Below are positions 8,239 through 17,020 of a DNA stretch of 64,000 bases, one piece after another; position 1 is the first letter of the stretch, and the number at the start of each line of letters is the position of its first letter. This stretch comes from Myxococcales bacterium UBA1660. Lineage in GTDB: Bacteria; Myxococcota_A; Polyangia; Polyangiales; Houyiibacteriaceae. Location of the stretch: NCBI GenBank assembly GCA_002320815.1, contig DCLA01000111.1, forward strand, positions 141,037 through 205,036, read 5' to 3'. Made by a program: the position numbers and the translations under genes. The notes under the pieces are model-generated. The model was given only the letters and a program-made list of their open reading frames with translations, was not told the origin of the DNA and did no database searches.

Positions 8239-8942
8239 GCGCCGCCGCCGAGCTCCGCGTCGTCAGCTGGAACGTGCGCCACGGGCGCGGCCTCGACGGA
8301 CGGGTGGATCTCGCGCGGATCGCCGACGGTCTCCGCAGCTACGACGCGGACGTCATCGCGCTCCAGGAGCTCGACGTGGGCCGGGAGCGCAGCGGCCACA
8401 CCGACCAGCCCCGGGAGCTCGGCAGGCTCCTCGGTCGCCATGCGACCTTCTTCGCCACGGTGGACCATGGGCCCGACGGCCACTACGGCCACGCGCTATT
8501 GACCCGGACCGCGCCGCGCGAGGTCGAGCGGCTGCCGCTGCCCCGGGTCCCCCTCCGCGAGGATCGCGGCGCCATCGTGGCTCGGGTGGCCTCGCCCCTC
8601 GGGGAGCTGCGGGTGATCGCGACCCATCTCGGGCTCCTGGAGCTCGAACGCCGCTGGCAGCTGCGGCCGCTCCTGGACCGCCTGGACCAGGACCCCGGCC
8701 CCACCCTCTTCCTCGGCGACCTCAACGCCGGACCCCGGCGGGGCACGCTGCGCACGCTACGACGCCGGCTCCGGGACACCGGGCGCGCTTCGCCCGCGTC
8801 GACCTGGCACGCCGCCTGGCCGCTTCGCCGGCTGGACTACGTGTTGGCGTCGGACGGGCTCGAGGCCGTCACCTCCCAGGTGACGACCCTGGGCCAGGCG
8901 TCCGATCACCGCCTGCTCTACGCGCGCCTTCGGCGACGCTGA
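8235..8942 (+). CDS. Endonuclease/exonuclease/phosphatase family protein
   Basis: About 235 residues with all EEP-fold landmarks: SWNVRHG at the N-terminus, IALQELD, the THLG strand, GDLNAGP and the C-terminal ASDHRLL with the catalytic Asp-His. The family cleaves phosphodiesters in nucleic acids or phospholipids. Because the first motif begins right after the preceding stop and no ATG, GTG or TTG precedes it in frame, the likely start is CTG 8235 overlapping the phospholipase D stop as CTGA. Position next to a phospholipase D gene favours a lipid-related substrate, but this is inference. Confidence 0.8.
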   Translation: MSAAAELRVVSWNVRHGRGLDGRVDLARIADGLRSYDADVIALQELDVGRERSGHTDQPRELGRLLGRHATFFATVDHGPDGHYGHALLTRTAPREVERLPLPRVPLREDRGAIVARVASPLGELRVIATHLGLLELERRWQLRPLLDRLDQDPGPTLFLGDLNAGPRRGTLRTLRRRLRDTGRASPASTWHAAWPLRRLDYVLASDGLEAVTSQVTTLGQASDHRLLYARLRRR

Positions 8943-8983
8943 CGGGGAGCGGGCCCCGGGAGTCCCGGAGGCGCCGCTCCCCG
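8943..8983. terminator. Bidirectional hairpin between convergent genes
   Basis: Perfect 10-bp arms CGGGGAGCGG (8943-8952) and CCGCTCCCCG (8974-8983) lie between the ends of two converging genes. No U tract follows on either side, so it is a hairpin-type barrier rather than a textbook intrinsic terminator. Confidence 0.5.
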
Positions 8984-8988
8984 CGCGG

Positions 8989-9357
8989 TCAACGACAGAC
9001 CCGCTGGAGCCGCTGGACCAGCGACTGCGGATCGATGCCCTTCTGGATCCAATCGTCGGCTCCCACGTCGGCGGCGAGCCGGCGCAGGGAGTCCTGGTCG
9101 TTGGACGAGAAGAGCACGAGGCGGCTCGAGGTCTGGCTACGACGGAGCAGTTTGACCAAGCGGTCCCCGCTGAGCGCGGGGATGTTCACGTCCAGGAGGA
9201 CGACGTCGGGCCCGAACTCGCGGACCGCGTTGGTGACCCCGATCCCCGTGTTCCAGGTGCGCACCTCGACCCCGAAGGAGCGCAGCTGGCGCTCCATCAT
9301 CTCGAGCTGCTCGGGGTCATCGTCGACCACCAGGACCTTCATGGATTCAGGAGCCAC
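8989..9357 (-). CDS. Single-domain response regulator
   Basis: The 122-residue product is a stand-alone receiver domain: acidic pocket VDDD (about 11-14), phosphoacceptor D56 in VVLLDVNIP, conserved Ser/Thr region LFSSND and Lys106 in WIQKG. There is no output domain. GTG 9357 is favoured over ATG 9342 because GGAGAG sits seven bases upstream of it. It overlaps the end of the hybrid kinase gene and probably takes phosphate from that kinase or acts as its phosphate sink. Confidence 0.88.
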   Translation of the reverse strand: MAPESMKVLVVDDDPEQLEMMERQLRSFGVEVRTWNTGIGVTNAVREFGPDVVLLDVNIPALSGDRLVKLLRRSQTSSRLVLFSSNDQDSLRRLAADVGADDWIQKGIDPQSLVQRLQRVCR

Positions 9358-11434
9358 GGAGATACTCTCCCAACGTCTTCAACAAGAGCTCGCGCTCGAT
9401 GGGCTTGGTGAGGAAGGCGGTGCAACCGACCTCCTTGGCCCGCGTGCGATCCTCGGGGCTCGAATGCGCGGTGAGCGCGATGACCGGCGTCTTGGCGATC
9501 TCGGGGTCCGCCTTGATCTTGGTGGTCGCCCCCCAGCCGTCGAGGCGCGGGAGCGAGAGGTCCATCAGGATCAGATCCGGCTTCTCGCGCTTGGCCACCT
9601 CCACGCCCTCTTCGCCGTCCTCGGCTTCGAGGACCTCGAAGAGTCCGTTCAGATAGCGCCGCACGATGTCGCGGTTCTGCGGCACGTCCTCCACGTAGAG
9701 GATGCGCTGCAGCTTCTTGGCCGTGCCCCGGTGGCCGTGCACCTGCGCACAGACCTCGCCGAGGACCGACTCCAGGGACCCGCCGTTCTTGCGCAGCGAG
9801 CGCGCGAAGCCTTCGCGGAGCCGGGCCTGGTCGTTGTCGTCCAGGTCCTTGCCGGTGAAGACGACGATGGGGAAGGTCTGCCCCGCGAGGCGGACCCGCT
9901 CGAGCACCTCGAACCCATCGACCTCGGGCATGACCAGATCGAGCACCATCAGCGCGGGCGGATCGTGCCGGATGTGCAGCAAGGCGTCGCGACCGTTGGA
10001 GGCGGTCTGGACGTTGAAGCCCTCGCTCTCCAGGCGCCGCTTCACCAGCTCGCGGGTGTCCGCGTCGTCGTCCACGACGAGGACGTTGTTGCCGCCGCCC
10101 TGGGAGACGGCGCGCTTGACCACATCGCTGAGGACGTTGGGCTCCACCGGCTTCACCAGGTACTCATAGGCGCCGAGCGCGTAGCCCTTGGCGCGCTCTT
10201 CTTCGACCGAGAGGATCACGATCGGCGTCGTGCGGAGCTCGGCGTCCGACTTGACCCGGTTGAGGAAGCTCCAGCCGTCGAGGCGCGGCAGCCGCAGGTC
10301 CAGGAGCACGGCGTTCGGCCGACGCTCGCGCATCGTCTTGAGCGCCTCGACGCCGTCGCCGGCCAGGAGGACCCCGAAGCCGGAGGTCTCGAGCTCGCGC
10401 TTGGCGAGCTGCTGGATCATCGGATCATCGTCGACCACCAGCACCGTGTAGGTGCCCGGCGCCGGCATCGCCCAGTCGTCGACGGGCGACGAGGACTTCT
10501 TGGCGACCGCGTCCGAGACCATCTTCGGGAAGCGGAGCTTGAACGTGGTCCCGCGACCGAGGGTCGACTCGACGTCCAGGGTGCCGCCCAGCAAGTGGGC
10601 GAGCTCCTTGACGATGGCCAGCCCGAGGCCGGTGCCGCCCTTGGTGCGGGTCCGCGACCCATCGACCTGGCGGAACTTCTCGAAGATGTTCGGCAGGTCC
10701 TCGGGGCTGATCCCCACGCCGGTGTCCTCGACGACCAGCTCGAGGTCCGCGCCGTGCGCCCGGGCCTGCACGTTGATCTCGCCGACCTCCGTGAACTTCG
10801 CCGCGTTGGACATCAGGTTCAGGATGATCTGGCGCATCTTGAGGCCGTCGGTGACCAGGCTGCTCGCCGCGTCGGCGACGTCCACCTCGACCGCCACGTC
10901 CTTGCCCTGGAGGATCTCCGAGACCGTCGCCGCGCAGTCGTCGGCGATGGTCCGCAGATCGACGTGCTCCTCGACGATGTCCACCTGACCGGCCTCGATC
11001 TTCGAGAGGTCGAGGATGTCGTTGATCAGCGCCAGGAGGGTCTTCGCGTTTCGGCGGACGGTGCGCAGATCCCGGCGTCCGTGGGCCGTGAGCCGAGAGC
11101 CCTCTTCGCGGGTCAGCAGGTCCACGTAGCCGACGATACCGTTCAGCGGCGTGCGGATCTCGTGGCTGAAGTTGGCCAGGAACTGGCTCTTGAGCCGGTG
11201 GCTCGCCTCCTGCTCCTTGGCGTGGTCCTCGGCGACCCGCTTGGCCTTGGCCAGGTCGGCGGCGAGCCGATCGAGGTCTTCGTTCTGCTGACGGATGATC
11301 TCCATCTGCAGGGCGCGCTGCTGGTAGTTGGCCAGCGCGCGGGTTGCGAGCTTCTTCTGCCGGGCGAGCTGCTTCTCCAGCTCCGCGTTCCGCTTCTGCA
11401 GGGCTTCGACGTCCACGGTCATCTCCTCGCTCAT
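9347..11434 (-). CDS. Soluble hybrid histidine kinase with three receivers
   Basis: The 695-residue protein begins with a coiled coil (about 6-85) and has no membrane segment. HisKA follows with H91 in NFSHEIRTPLNG, then HATPase with N-box NLMSN (206-210), EDTGVG and GGTGLGLA. Three receiver domains follow, with phosphoacceptors D379, D499 and D625. Receiver 2 is shorter around its conserved Lys (RKNGG). It is coupled by ATGA to the FIST gene upstream and overlaps a single-receiver gene downstream. The likely scheme is cytoplasmic sensing by FIST, autophosphorylation of the kinase and passage to the receivers. The output is not encoded here. Confidence 0.92.
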   Translation of the reverse strand: MSEEMTVDVEALQKRNAELEKQLARQKKLATRALANYQQRALQMEIIRQQNEDLDRLAADLAKAKRVAEDHAKEQEASHRLKSQFLANFSHEIRTPLNGIVGYVDLLTREEGSRLTAHGRRDLRTVRRNAKTLLALINDILDLSKIEAGQVDIVEEHVDLRTIADDCAATVSEILQGKDVAVEVDVADAASSLVTDGLKMRQIILNLMSNAAKFTEVGEINVQARAHGADLELVVEDTGVGISPEDLPNIFEKFRQVDGSRTRTKGGTGLGLAIVKELAHLLGGTLDVESTLGRGTTFKLRFPKMVSDAVAKKSSSPVDDWAMPAPGTYTVLVVDDDPMIQQLAKRELETSGFGVLLAGDGVEALKTMRERRPNAVLLDLRLPRLDGWSFLNRVKSDAELRTTPIVILSVEEERAKGYALGAYEYLVKPVEPNVLSDVVKRAVSQGGGNNVLVVDDDADTRELVKRRLESEGFNVQTASNGRDALLHIRHDPPALMVLDLVMPEVDGFEVLERVRLAGQTFPIVVFTGKDLDDNDQARLREGFARSLRKNGGSLESVLGEVCAQVHGHRGTAKKLQRILYVEDVPQNRDIVRRYLNGLFEVLEAEDGEEGVEVAKREKPDLILMDLSLPRLDGWGATTKIKADPEIAKTPVIALTAHSSPEDRTRAKEVGCTAFLTKPIERELLLKTLGEYLRGS

Positions 11435-12591
11435 CGGGACCCGAAGACCAGGGAGGTCAGCGTGGTGTTGATGTGGAAGCCGCAGTAGACCTCGAAGAAG
11501 ACGTTGAAGCCGACCGAGGGCGGCCCCTTCTTCATCGCCTCGGCGAGCGCCTCGGTCTGCCCCAGGGCGTCGGCGAACCACTGCCGACCACTGCAGTGGA
11601 AGTGGATCGCCGCGGTCGGGTTGGGGACCTTCTCGGGGATGATCTTCTCCAGGAACTCCTCGGTGAGCGACGCCGTATCGGCGTAGGTCATCAGCTCGAG
11701 GGTGCTGTCCTCCTCGAGGAGGTTGGCGAAGAGGATCGACCCGTCAGGCAGTGGCTTCCACGGCGAGCGCAGGAAGTACTCGCGCCCGACCTTCAGGGCG
11801 AGGGGCATGCGGGCGAAGCCGTTGGGCAGTCCGAACTCCAAATCGTCCACCGTCACGCCGAGCAGGTCGGCGTAGCGCTGGGCCGCGGGTTGCCCGTCGA
11901 TCTCGATGGCGCGGTTGCCGTCGTCGGAGACCTTGGTGATCACCAAGGAGTCGCCGGTCGGCCGGTAGGCGTGGTGTCGGAGCGCGGCGAAGGGCGCCTC
12001 GGTCTTGATCATCGCGACCAGGACCGCGTCGGTCTCGACCTCGCCGTCGACATGGACCTCGGCGCTCTGCTTTTCCGGATCCTGCTCCGCGTCCGAGGCG
12101 CCGCCACCGATGAGGATGAGCCCCTGATTGCGGTCGAGGGCCCCGAGAAGGAGCTCCTCCTTCTTGTAGCGGAACCCGTCGTCGATCACGATCCCGACGT
12201 GGTGCCGGATGTCGAGATCCTGCGGCCGGGTCCCGAGCTGCTGGCAAGCCATCTTCATCGCCTCGGAGCCGGCGCCGAAGGCGTCGTCCGAGAGCCCACG
12301 GCCGATGCCCACGCCGACCTCGAGGTCACCTTCGAAGGCGCCGAGCACGATCATGCCGTCGTGCATGCCGTCATCGTCGATCTGCCTCGCGGCGGTGGCT
12401 CCGAGGAGCTTCACGCCGTCCCCGAGACGTTCTCGGAGCGCAGCGTTCAACGCCTTCTGGTCGACCGACCGGTCAGCGAAGACCGTGACCATCTTGGGGT
12501 TCACCGATCCGATCTGACTCAGTAGGTCTTCGGCGGCGGCCACGGGGTCGGTCTCGCTCGTGCGAGCCGACTTGAGACGAATTTCAGGCAT
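11431..12591 (-). CDS. FIST domain sensor protein
   Basis: The 386-residue protein matches the FIST N plus FIST C layout: an N-terminal half with VTVFADRSVD, LLGATAARQIDDDG and IVLGAFEGDLEVGVGIGRGLSDDAF, and a C-terminal half ending GFNVFFEVYCGFHINTT. FIST domains are thought to bind small ligands such as amino acids and are usually tied to signalling proteins. No signal peptide or membrane helix is seen. A strong GGAGG lies four bases before the ATG. It is the first gene of a three-gene operon with the hybrid kinase and response regulator, so it is likely their sensory input. Confidence 0.88.
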   Translation of the reverse strand: MPEIRLKSARTSETDPVAAAEDLLSQIGSVNPKMVTVFADRSVDQKALNAALRERLGDGVKLLGATAARQIDDDGMHDGMIVLGAFEGDLEVGVGIGRGLSDDAFGAGSEAMKMACQQLGTRPQDLDIRHHVGIVIDDGFRYKKEELLLGALDRNQGLILIGGGASDAEQDPEKQSAEVHVDGEVETDAVLVAMIKTEAPFAALRHHAYRPTGDSLVITKVSDDGNRAIEIDGQPAAQRYADLLGVTVDDLEFGLPNGFARMPLALKVGREYFLRSPWKPLPDGSILFANLLEEDSTLELMTYADTASLTEEFLEKIIPEKVPNPTAAIHFHCSGRQWFADALGQTEALAEAMKKGPPSVGFNVFFEVYCGFHINTTLTSLVFGSR

Positions 12592-12655
12592 CGATCCTCC
12601 CTGGGGGGTGAGAGGGGTGGGGTTCTAGAAGAACGAACGGTGATTGGAAAGAAAG

Positions 12656-12691
12656 AGCCGGAAAGGCGGCCAAGCGGCCTCCTTTCCGGCT
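12656..12691 (-). terminator. Intrinsic terminator after cytochrome gene
   Basis: Perfect 11-bp arms AGCCGGAAAGG (12656-12666) and CCTTTCCGGCT (12681-12691) enclose an inner GGCC/GGCC stem. On the minus strand the hairpin is followed by CTTTCTTTCC. It lies just after the stop of the gene at 12710. Confidence 0.8.
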
Positions 12692-12709
12692 CGGTTCATG
12701 CGGAGGGGG

Positions 12710-14491
12710 TCAGGGAGCGGGGAACCCGCTGCCCGGGTGCTCCACGTGGCAGGTGCCGGTGCACTGGTCGAAGGACTCCGCGCCGCCACCGATGTAGATG
12801 CTCTCGATCTCCCCGAAGTAGTTCACGTGGCTGTCGGGGTAGTTCGTGTGGCAGCTCAGACAGGCGGCCTTGCTGGTCCGCTGGATGCTGTCGTTGTCCA
12901 GGTGGCAGTTGCTGCACTCGGCGAGCGAGTCGTCGAAGCGGTCGCTGCGGGAGTGGATGAAGTGGGTCCGCACGAAGATGGGACCCTCGAGCTCGAACCC
13001 GAGCGGGACGTGACAGCCGGCGCAGGCGGCGCGGTCGTCGTTGGCGTGGAGGATGACCGAGAGGTCGCCGCCGCCGCTGTGGCAGCTGGCGCAGGGCCCG
13101 GTGGTGAGGGTGGGCTCGGTCTCGGTGAGGGTGCCCACCTGGATCTCGATGGTGGTGGTGCGGGGGATGTCCTCGCCGAGGTACACGCGGCGACCCTTGA
13201 GGGTGACCTTGTAGCTACCGGGCTCCGCGTTCTCGGGGACCGTGAAGGTGAAGGTGTCGACGTTGGGCTGGAACCAGGGGGTGTTGCCCGGGGCGAAGGC
13301 GCCGCCGAAGATGACGTTCGCCGGGGGAAGCAGGGTGAACTCGGAGTACACGCCGTCGACCTCGGGCCGACCGACCACCTCGGTGTCCTGCGCGTCGAGG
13401 AAGACCTCGAGGGGCGCGATGCTGCGGATGGGCTGGATGTCCTGGTTGGGACCGATGATCTGCGCCATCAGCATCCGCTCGCGGTGCTTGCGCCGCCAGT
13501 AGGTCGCCGAGGCGTCGAAGAAGGCGTTGTAGTACTGGATGCCGCTGTCCTCGACGCCGAAGACCACGTCCGCGTAGGTGGGCAGGCTGCCGTACTCGTG
13601 CAGGCGGTTACCCGAGCCGTCGCGGAGGCTCACCTGGAAGGTGATGGAGTCGCCGGGCTCGTAGTAGCCGTGCGGGCCGGGTGGGGTCAGCGGGTCGATG
13701 TCGATGTTGAAGCCGTAGTCGAACTCGGGGTTCGCGACCTGCTCGAGGGGGAACTCGTAGGTGGTGCCCGGGTTGGCGGTCCAGGTCATCCGCAGGCCAG
13801 TCGCGTTGGGGCGGATCTTGAAGCTGTCGAGGGAGTTGCGGGTGTTGCGGAGCTCGACCAGTCCCTCCTCCATGAAGTTCGTCGCGGTGGAGCAGTCGTC
13901 GGGCGCGGCACAGTCGTAGGCCCACTGGATGGCCCGCAGGCGCCGGATGAAGAAGGAGTCGAGGAATCCGCGGCGGTCGTCGGTACCGTTGTAGACGGTG
14001 ATCTTCCGGGAGACGCGGTTCCCGGAGGCGTCGACCTGCCAGATCTGGATGAAGGAGGGGTCCTCCATCCAGGCCGCGTCCCGGAAGAAGCGCCGGTCGG
14101 TGTAGGTGCCGTCGGCGTTGGCGAGCAGGATGGGCTCGCTCTCCTTCTTCTCGAGGCCGCGCCAGTCCAGGTTGGCGAAGTCGCCGCTGGCTCGCAGGGT
14201 CCCCAAGGTGGGGTCGTCCGTGTTCGTGGTGGCGAAGCCGCGGATGTCGACCTGGTTCAGGAAGAAGCGCTGGCCGGCCCGGACCGAGACCGGCGCGCCG
14301 ACCCCGTTCTCCACCTCGAGCGCGAGACCGACGAGGCTGCGGGTCGTGGTGGGCTCATCCGTCTCGAAGAAGGCCAGGTCCGTCAGGAGCTCTTCCTCCG
14401 ACGCACCCACCTCTTCGGGGTTCGCTTCCCCGCAACCCCAGAGCCCCAACGTGATGAGGCATCCCAACCCTATTCGAACCGTAAACTTCAT
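12710..14491 (-). CDS. Multihaem c-type cytochrome lipoprotein, OmcA/MtrC-like
   Basis: The 593-residue product has a signal peptide with lipobox GLWGC, a large beta-rich N-terminal region, and a C-terminal haem region. Four CxxCH motifs are visible (CASCH, CAGCH, CSNCH, CLSCH) plus a final CTGTCH with an extra residue (Cx3CH). The order of the beta-sandwich ending in VTLKGRRVYLGE and then the haem cluster resembles the OmcA/MtrC family of surface electron-transfer cytochromes, though those usually have ten haems. Probably an outer-membrane-attached electron carrier. GGGAG precedes the ATG by seven bases. No porin partner gene is nearby. Confidence 0.75.
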   Translation of the reverse strand: MKFTVRIGLGCLITLGLWGCGEANPEEVGASEEELLTDLAFFETDEPTTTRSLVGLALEVENGVGAPVSVRAGQRFFLNQVDIRGFATTNTDDPTLGTLRASGDFANLDWRGLEKKESEPILLANADGTYTDRRFFRDAAWMEDPSFIQIWQVDASGNRVSRKITVYNGTDDRRGFLDSFFIRRLRAIQWAYDCAAPDDCSTATNFMEEGLVELRNTRNSLDSFKIRPNATGLRMTWTANPGTTYEFPLEQVANPEFDYGFNIDIDPLTPPGPHGYYEPGDSITFQVSLRDGSGNRLHEYGSLPTYADVVFGVEDSGIQYYNAFFDASATYWRRKHRERMLMAQIIGPNQDIQPIRSIAPLEVFLDAQDTEVVGRPEVDGVYSEFTLLPPANVIFGGAFAPGNTPWFQPNVDTFTFTVPENAEPGSYKVTLKGRRVYLGEDIPRTTTIEIQVGTLTETEPTLTTGPCASCHSGGGDLSVILHANDDRAACAGCHVPLGFELEGPIFVRTHFIHSRSDRFDDSLAECSNCHLDNDSIQRTSKAACLSCHTNYPDSHVNYFGEIESIYIGGGAESFDQCTGTCHVEHPGSGFPAP

Positions 14492-14900
14492 GGCCGTCTC
14501 CCACTGTGCAGATTTCGTACACCACCTTACGAGAGCGGTGTCCGAACTTCACCCATTTTTTTGGTCACCCGGGGTGCCCCCCGACTAGGTCACCCACAAT
14601 ATGTGTGGATGATTCCGATGACAAGGAAATTGCGTAGGTCGTAGCCAACACGTACTGACGGGTCGAGTGTCGTTCCTTTCGCCCGCAAATGTTGGATGGC
14701 CGTACACCCCTGCCATAGGATACGGGTTCGCCCGAGGCGAACTTCCCCCATCCGGTGGCGTGAGATTTTTTTTCTCGTGCTCCAGCCCGGGGATGGCGAT
14801 CCCCCGCCTCACTTCGGCCGCAGCGGTCCGCGTGCCGGGACCCTCACGTCAGGTAGAGCCGCGCCGTGCAGCGCCCGCGGCGCCGACTCAGCGTGCCGAC
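14492..14900. other. Intergenic region without a recognisable gene
   Basis: This 409-nt stretch is less GC-rich than its surroundings. It holds the promoter side of the cytochrome gene (to about 14560), an inverted repeat CCACA-N5-TGTGG at 14594-14608 that could be an operator, and an eight-T run near 14768. A 75-codon minus-strand frame (14585-14812) has no family features and was not called. Near the right edge GCCGACTCAGC occurs twice (14882-14892 and 14895-14905), duplicating the stop region of the methyltransferase gene. Confidence 0.5.
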
Positions 14901-15911
14901 TCAGCGGCGGCGACCGACGCCGATGTCGAAGGCACCCGGGTAGAGCTGGCTGGCGAAGTCGAGGTCGTCGAACCAGGCCTGATAGCGCTCCCATTCCCGG
15001 AGCCGGCTCACGCACCCGTCGACGCCGATCAGGAACCAACTCCAGAAGGTCTGCACGGCGAGGCGCGCCGGGGTCCGGAGCTCCTCGCAGACGACGACCC
15101 GGTCGGCGCGCTTCGCGGCCTCGGCGAGGAGGGCCCGGGCGGTCTCCTCGGGCCAGTCGTGCAGGATGCGCACGAAGGAGATCACGTCGTACCCCCCGGG
15201 GAGCTCGCCGCCGATCGCGTCACCACCGACGAACCCCAGGCGATCCCGCGCCGGCGAGTCGGCGAAGACCTCGTTCGCGAGGGGCTCGAGCTCGGGGAGC
15301 TCGAAGACGTGCACGGTGAGCTGCGGGTGTCGCTCGGCGAGGCGCCGCGCGAGGGTCCCGTTCCCGCCGCCGACGTCGAGGATCCGCGTCGGCTCGGGGA
15401 AGAGCGTCGGCGCGACGGCCGCGAAGCTCTCTGCGATGGGCGGGATCCCCGCCGCCATGCTGGCAGCGAAGCGCGCCGACTGCTCGGGCGTGCTGGGGGG
15501 CCAGGCGAAGTCCTCGGCGGCGATCCCCGGCGCACCGCGCAAGACCTCGCCGAGCCGCCCTTGGAGGGCGCCGAAGGGCTGGGTGGCTCGGTCGCGTTCG
15601 ATCGAGTCGTCGGCGTAGACGGCCTCCGCCGCGGCCGCGAGGGGCTCGGCCGCGCGGTAGCGGGTGGCGAGCATCGTGTCGCCATCGTCGCGGAGCACGA
15701 ACCCCAGGGCCTCGAGGCAGTCGAGGGCCTTGTAGAGCCGGCCGGGCACCATGCCGAGGTCCGCCGCCAGGACCCCGAGCGCGATCCCTTCGGCCGGTGC
15801 CGCGTCGAGCCGCGCGAGCAACCCGCTGCGCCAGGCGACCTCGAGGAGCTCGTTCAGCTTGTCCGCGTGGAAGAGCATGCTCATCCAGCCGCGCGCACCG
15901 ATGGTCGTCAT
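14901..15911 (-). CDS. SAM-dependent O-methyltransferase, ASMT/AcmL-like
   Basis: The 336-residue product follows the plant-type/hydroxyindole O-methyltransferase plan. An N-terminal winged-helix dimerisation part (about 1-110) precedes a Rossmann domain with motif I LDVGGGNG (178-185), the acidic ribose-binding ELPELEP, DAIGGELPGGYD, and ILHDWPEE carrying the likely catalytic base H251. Relatives methylate phenols, including 3-hydroxykynurenine-type substrates in actinomycin-like pathways. The ATG overlaps the stop of the PLP-enzyme gene (ATGA), and that gene overlaps the TDO-like gene, so all three are one transcription unit. Substrate is inferred to be a tryptophan-derived aromatic compound. 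Confidence 0.85.
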   Translation of the reverse strand: MTTIGARGWMSMLFHADKLNELLEVAWRSGLLARLDAAPAEGIALGVLAADLGMVPGRLYKALDCLEALGFVLRDDGDTMLATRYRAAEPLAAAAEAVYADDSIERDRATQPFGALQGRLGEVLRGAPGIAAEDFAWPPSTPEQSARFAASMAAGIPPIAESFAAVAPTLFPEPTRILDVGGGNGTLARRLAERHPQLTVHVFELPELEPLANEVFADSPARDRLGFVGGDAIGGELPGGYDVISFVRILHDWPEETARALLAEAAKRADRVVVCEELRTPARLAVQTFWSWFLIGVDGCVSRLREWERYQAWFDDLDFASQLYPGAFDIGVGRRR

Positions 15912-17020
15912 GGGATCACTTCCTCGAGGGCCGCGAGGCATCGATCGATGTCCTCGGTGGTGTTGTAGAGGTGGGGCGCGATGCGCAGCCCCTCCGCGCC
16001 GTCGGGGAGCCGGCGCGCGCTGACCACGATGTCGCGCTCGGCGAGCGCCCCGGCGACGCGGCCGGCCTCGGGCACCCGGAGACAAACGGTGCCGCCGCGC
16101 GCCTCGGCTTCGGTGGGTCCGGCGATGGGCCAGCGGGATCGATCCACGACCCGCTGGGTGAGCAACCGGGAGCGGGAGCGCACCGCCTCGAGCCCCACTT
16201 GCTCGACCTCGTCGAGACCCACGGCGGTGAGCATCGAGGCCAGTGGATCCGGGGCGCCGGCGGCAAGACGGCGGGCGTCGCGCGCCAGCCCGCGCTGATG
16301 GTCGAAGGTGAAGGGATCGCTTCCCGCGATCCATCCCGCGGCCACGGGCCGATGCGCCTCGAGCGCGCGGGGCCCGAGCCACGCCCAGCCGAAGTCCCAG
16401 GCGCCGAGGAGCCACTTGTGGCCCCCGCCGACGGCGAAGTCGACGTCCATCGCGCCGAGGTCCACCGGGACCACGCCGACGCTCTGGTAGACATCGAGCC
16501 CCACGTAGGCGCCCTTGGCGTGGGCGCGTTCGGCGAGCAGCGCGACGTCCCGGAGGAGCGCTCCGGTCACCGAAGTCGCGTGGGACACGAAGACCATCCA
16601 GGTGCGCTCGTCGATGGCGTCGGCGAGCTCCTCCGCGCGGACGGCCCCGTCGGTGGAGGGGACCACCTGGACCTCGACGTTCGGCAGGGTCCCGAAGAGG
16701 AGCTCCGCGCTGGGGAACTCGATGTCGGTGGTGACCACCCGATGGCGCCCGTTCCGGGGGAGTCCGAGGGCGATGCGCGCCAGGAGCGCCGAGCTGCTCT
16801 GGTCGACCCACACGCTCCCCGCGTCGCCCCCGACGAAGCGGTTCAACCGATCCCGGAAGGCCTCGAGCTCGCCATAGAGCTCGCCGAACGCGGCGTCCTC
16901 GAAGCGCTCCATCACCGCCTGCCACCGGGCGTAGACGGCGCGAGCGCCGACCGGGGAGAGGCCGTAGGAGCAGGAGTTCAGGTAGGTGCGATCGGCGAGG
17001 CCGGGGAAGCGCTCGATCAC
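15908..17020 (-). CDS. Aminotransferase class V, kynureninase-like
   Basis: The 370-residue PLP enzyme starts at GTG 17020, overlapping the upstream stop as GTGA. Fold-type I class V motifs are present: SSSALLARIAL (phosphate region), FVSHATSVTG, D176 in GLDVYQSVGVVPVDL and the Schiff-base K202 in GGGHKWLLG. The DVYQSVGVVPVDL-x-DF-x-VGGxHKW block is close to the kynureninase and isopenicillin-N-epimerase/cysteine-lyase branch. With a tryptophan-dioxygenase-like gene upstream, cleavage of a kynurenine-type substrate is a reasonable inference, but desulfurase-like or racemase activities cannot be excluded from sequence reading alone. Confidence 0.82.
   Translation of the reverse strand: MIERFPGLADRTYLNSCSYGLSPVGARAVYARWQAVMERFEDAAFGELYGELEAFRDRLNRFVGGDAGSVWVDQSSSALLARIALGLPRNGRHRVVTTDIEFPSAELLFGTLPNVEVQVVPSTDGAVRAEELADAIDERTWMVFVSHATSVTGALLRDVALLAERAHAKGAYVGLDVYQSVGVVPVDLGAMDVDFAVGGGHKWLLGAWDFGWAWLGPRALEAHRPVAAGWIAGSDPFTFDHQRGLARDARRLAAGAPDPLASMLTAVGLDEVEQVGLEAVRSRSRLLTQRVVDRSRWPIAGPTEAEARGGTVCLRVPEAGRVAGALAERDIVVSARRLPDGAEGLRIAPHLYNTTEDIDRCLAALEEVIP

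Noticed and set aside
9035..11488. 817-codon plus-strand frame opposite the hybrid kinase
   Set aside because: Shadow frame of a high-GC gene; the kinase motifs on the minus strand are complete.
14585..14812. 75-codon minus-strand frame between cytochrome and methyltransferase genes
   Set aside because: No ribosome-binding site, no family features and unusual residue composition; better read as regulatory DNA.
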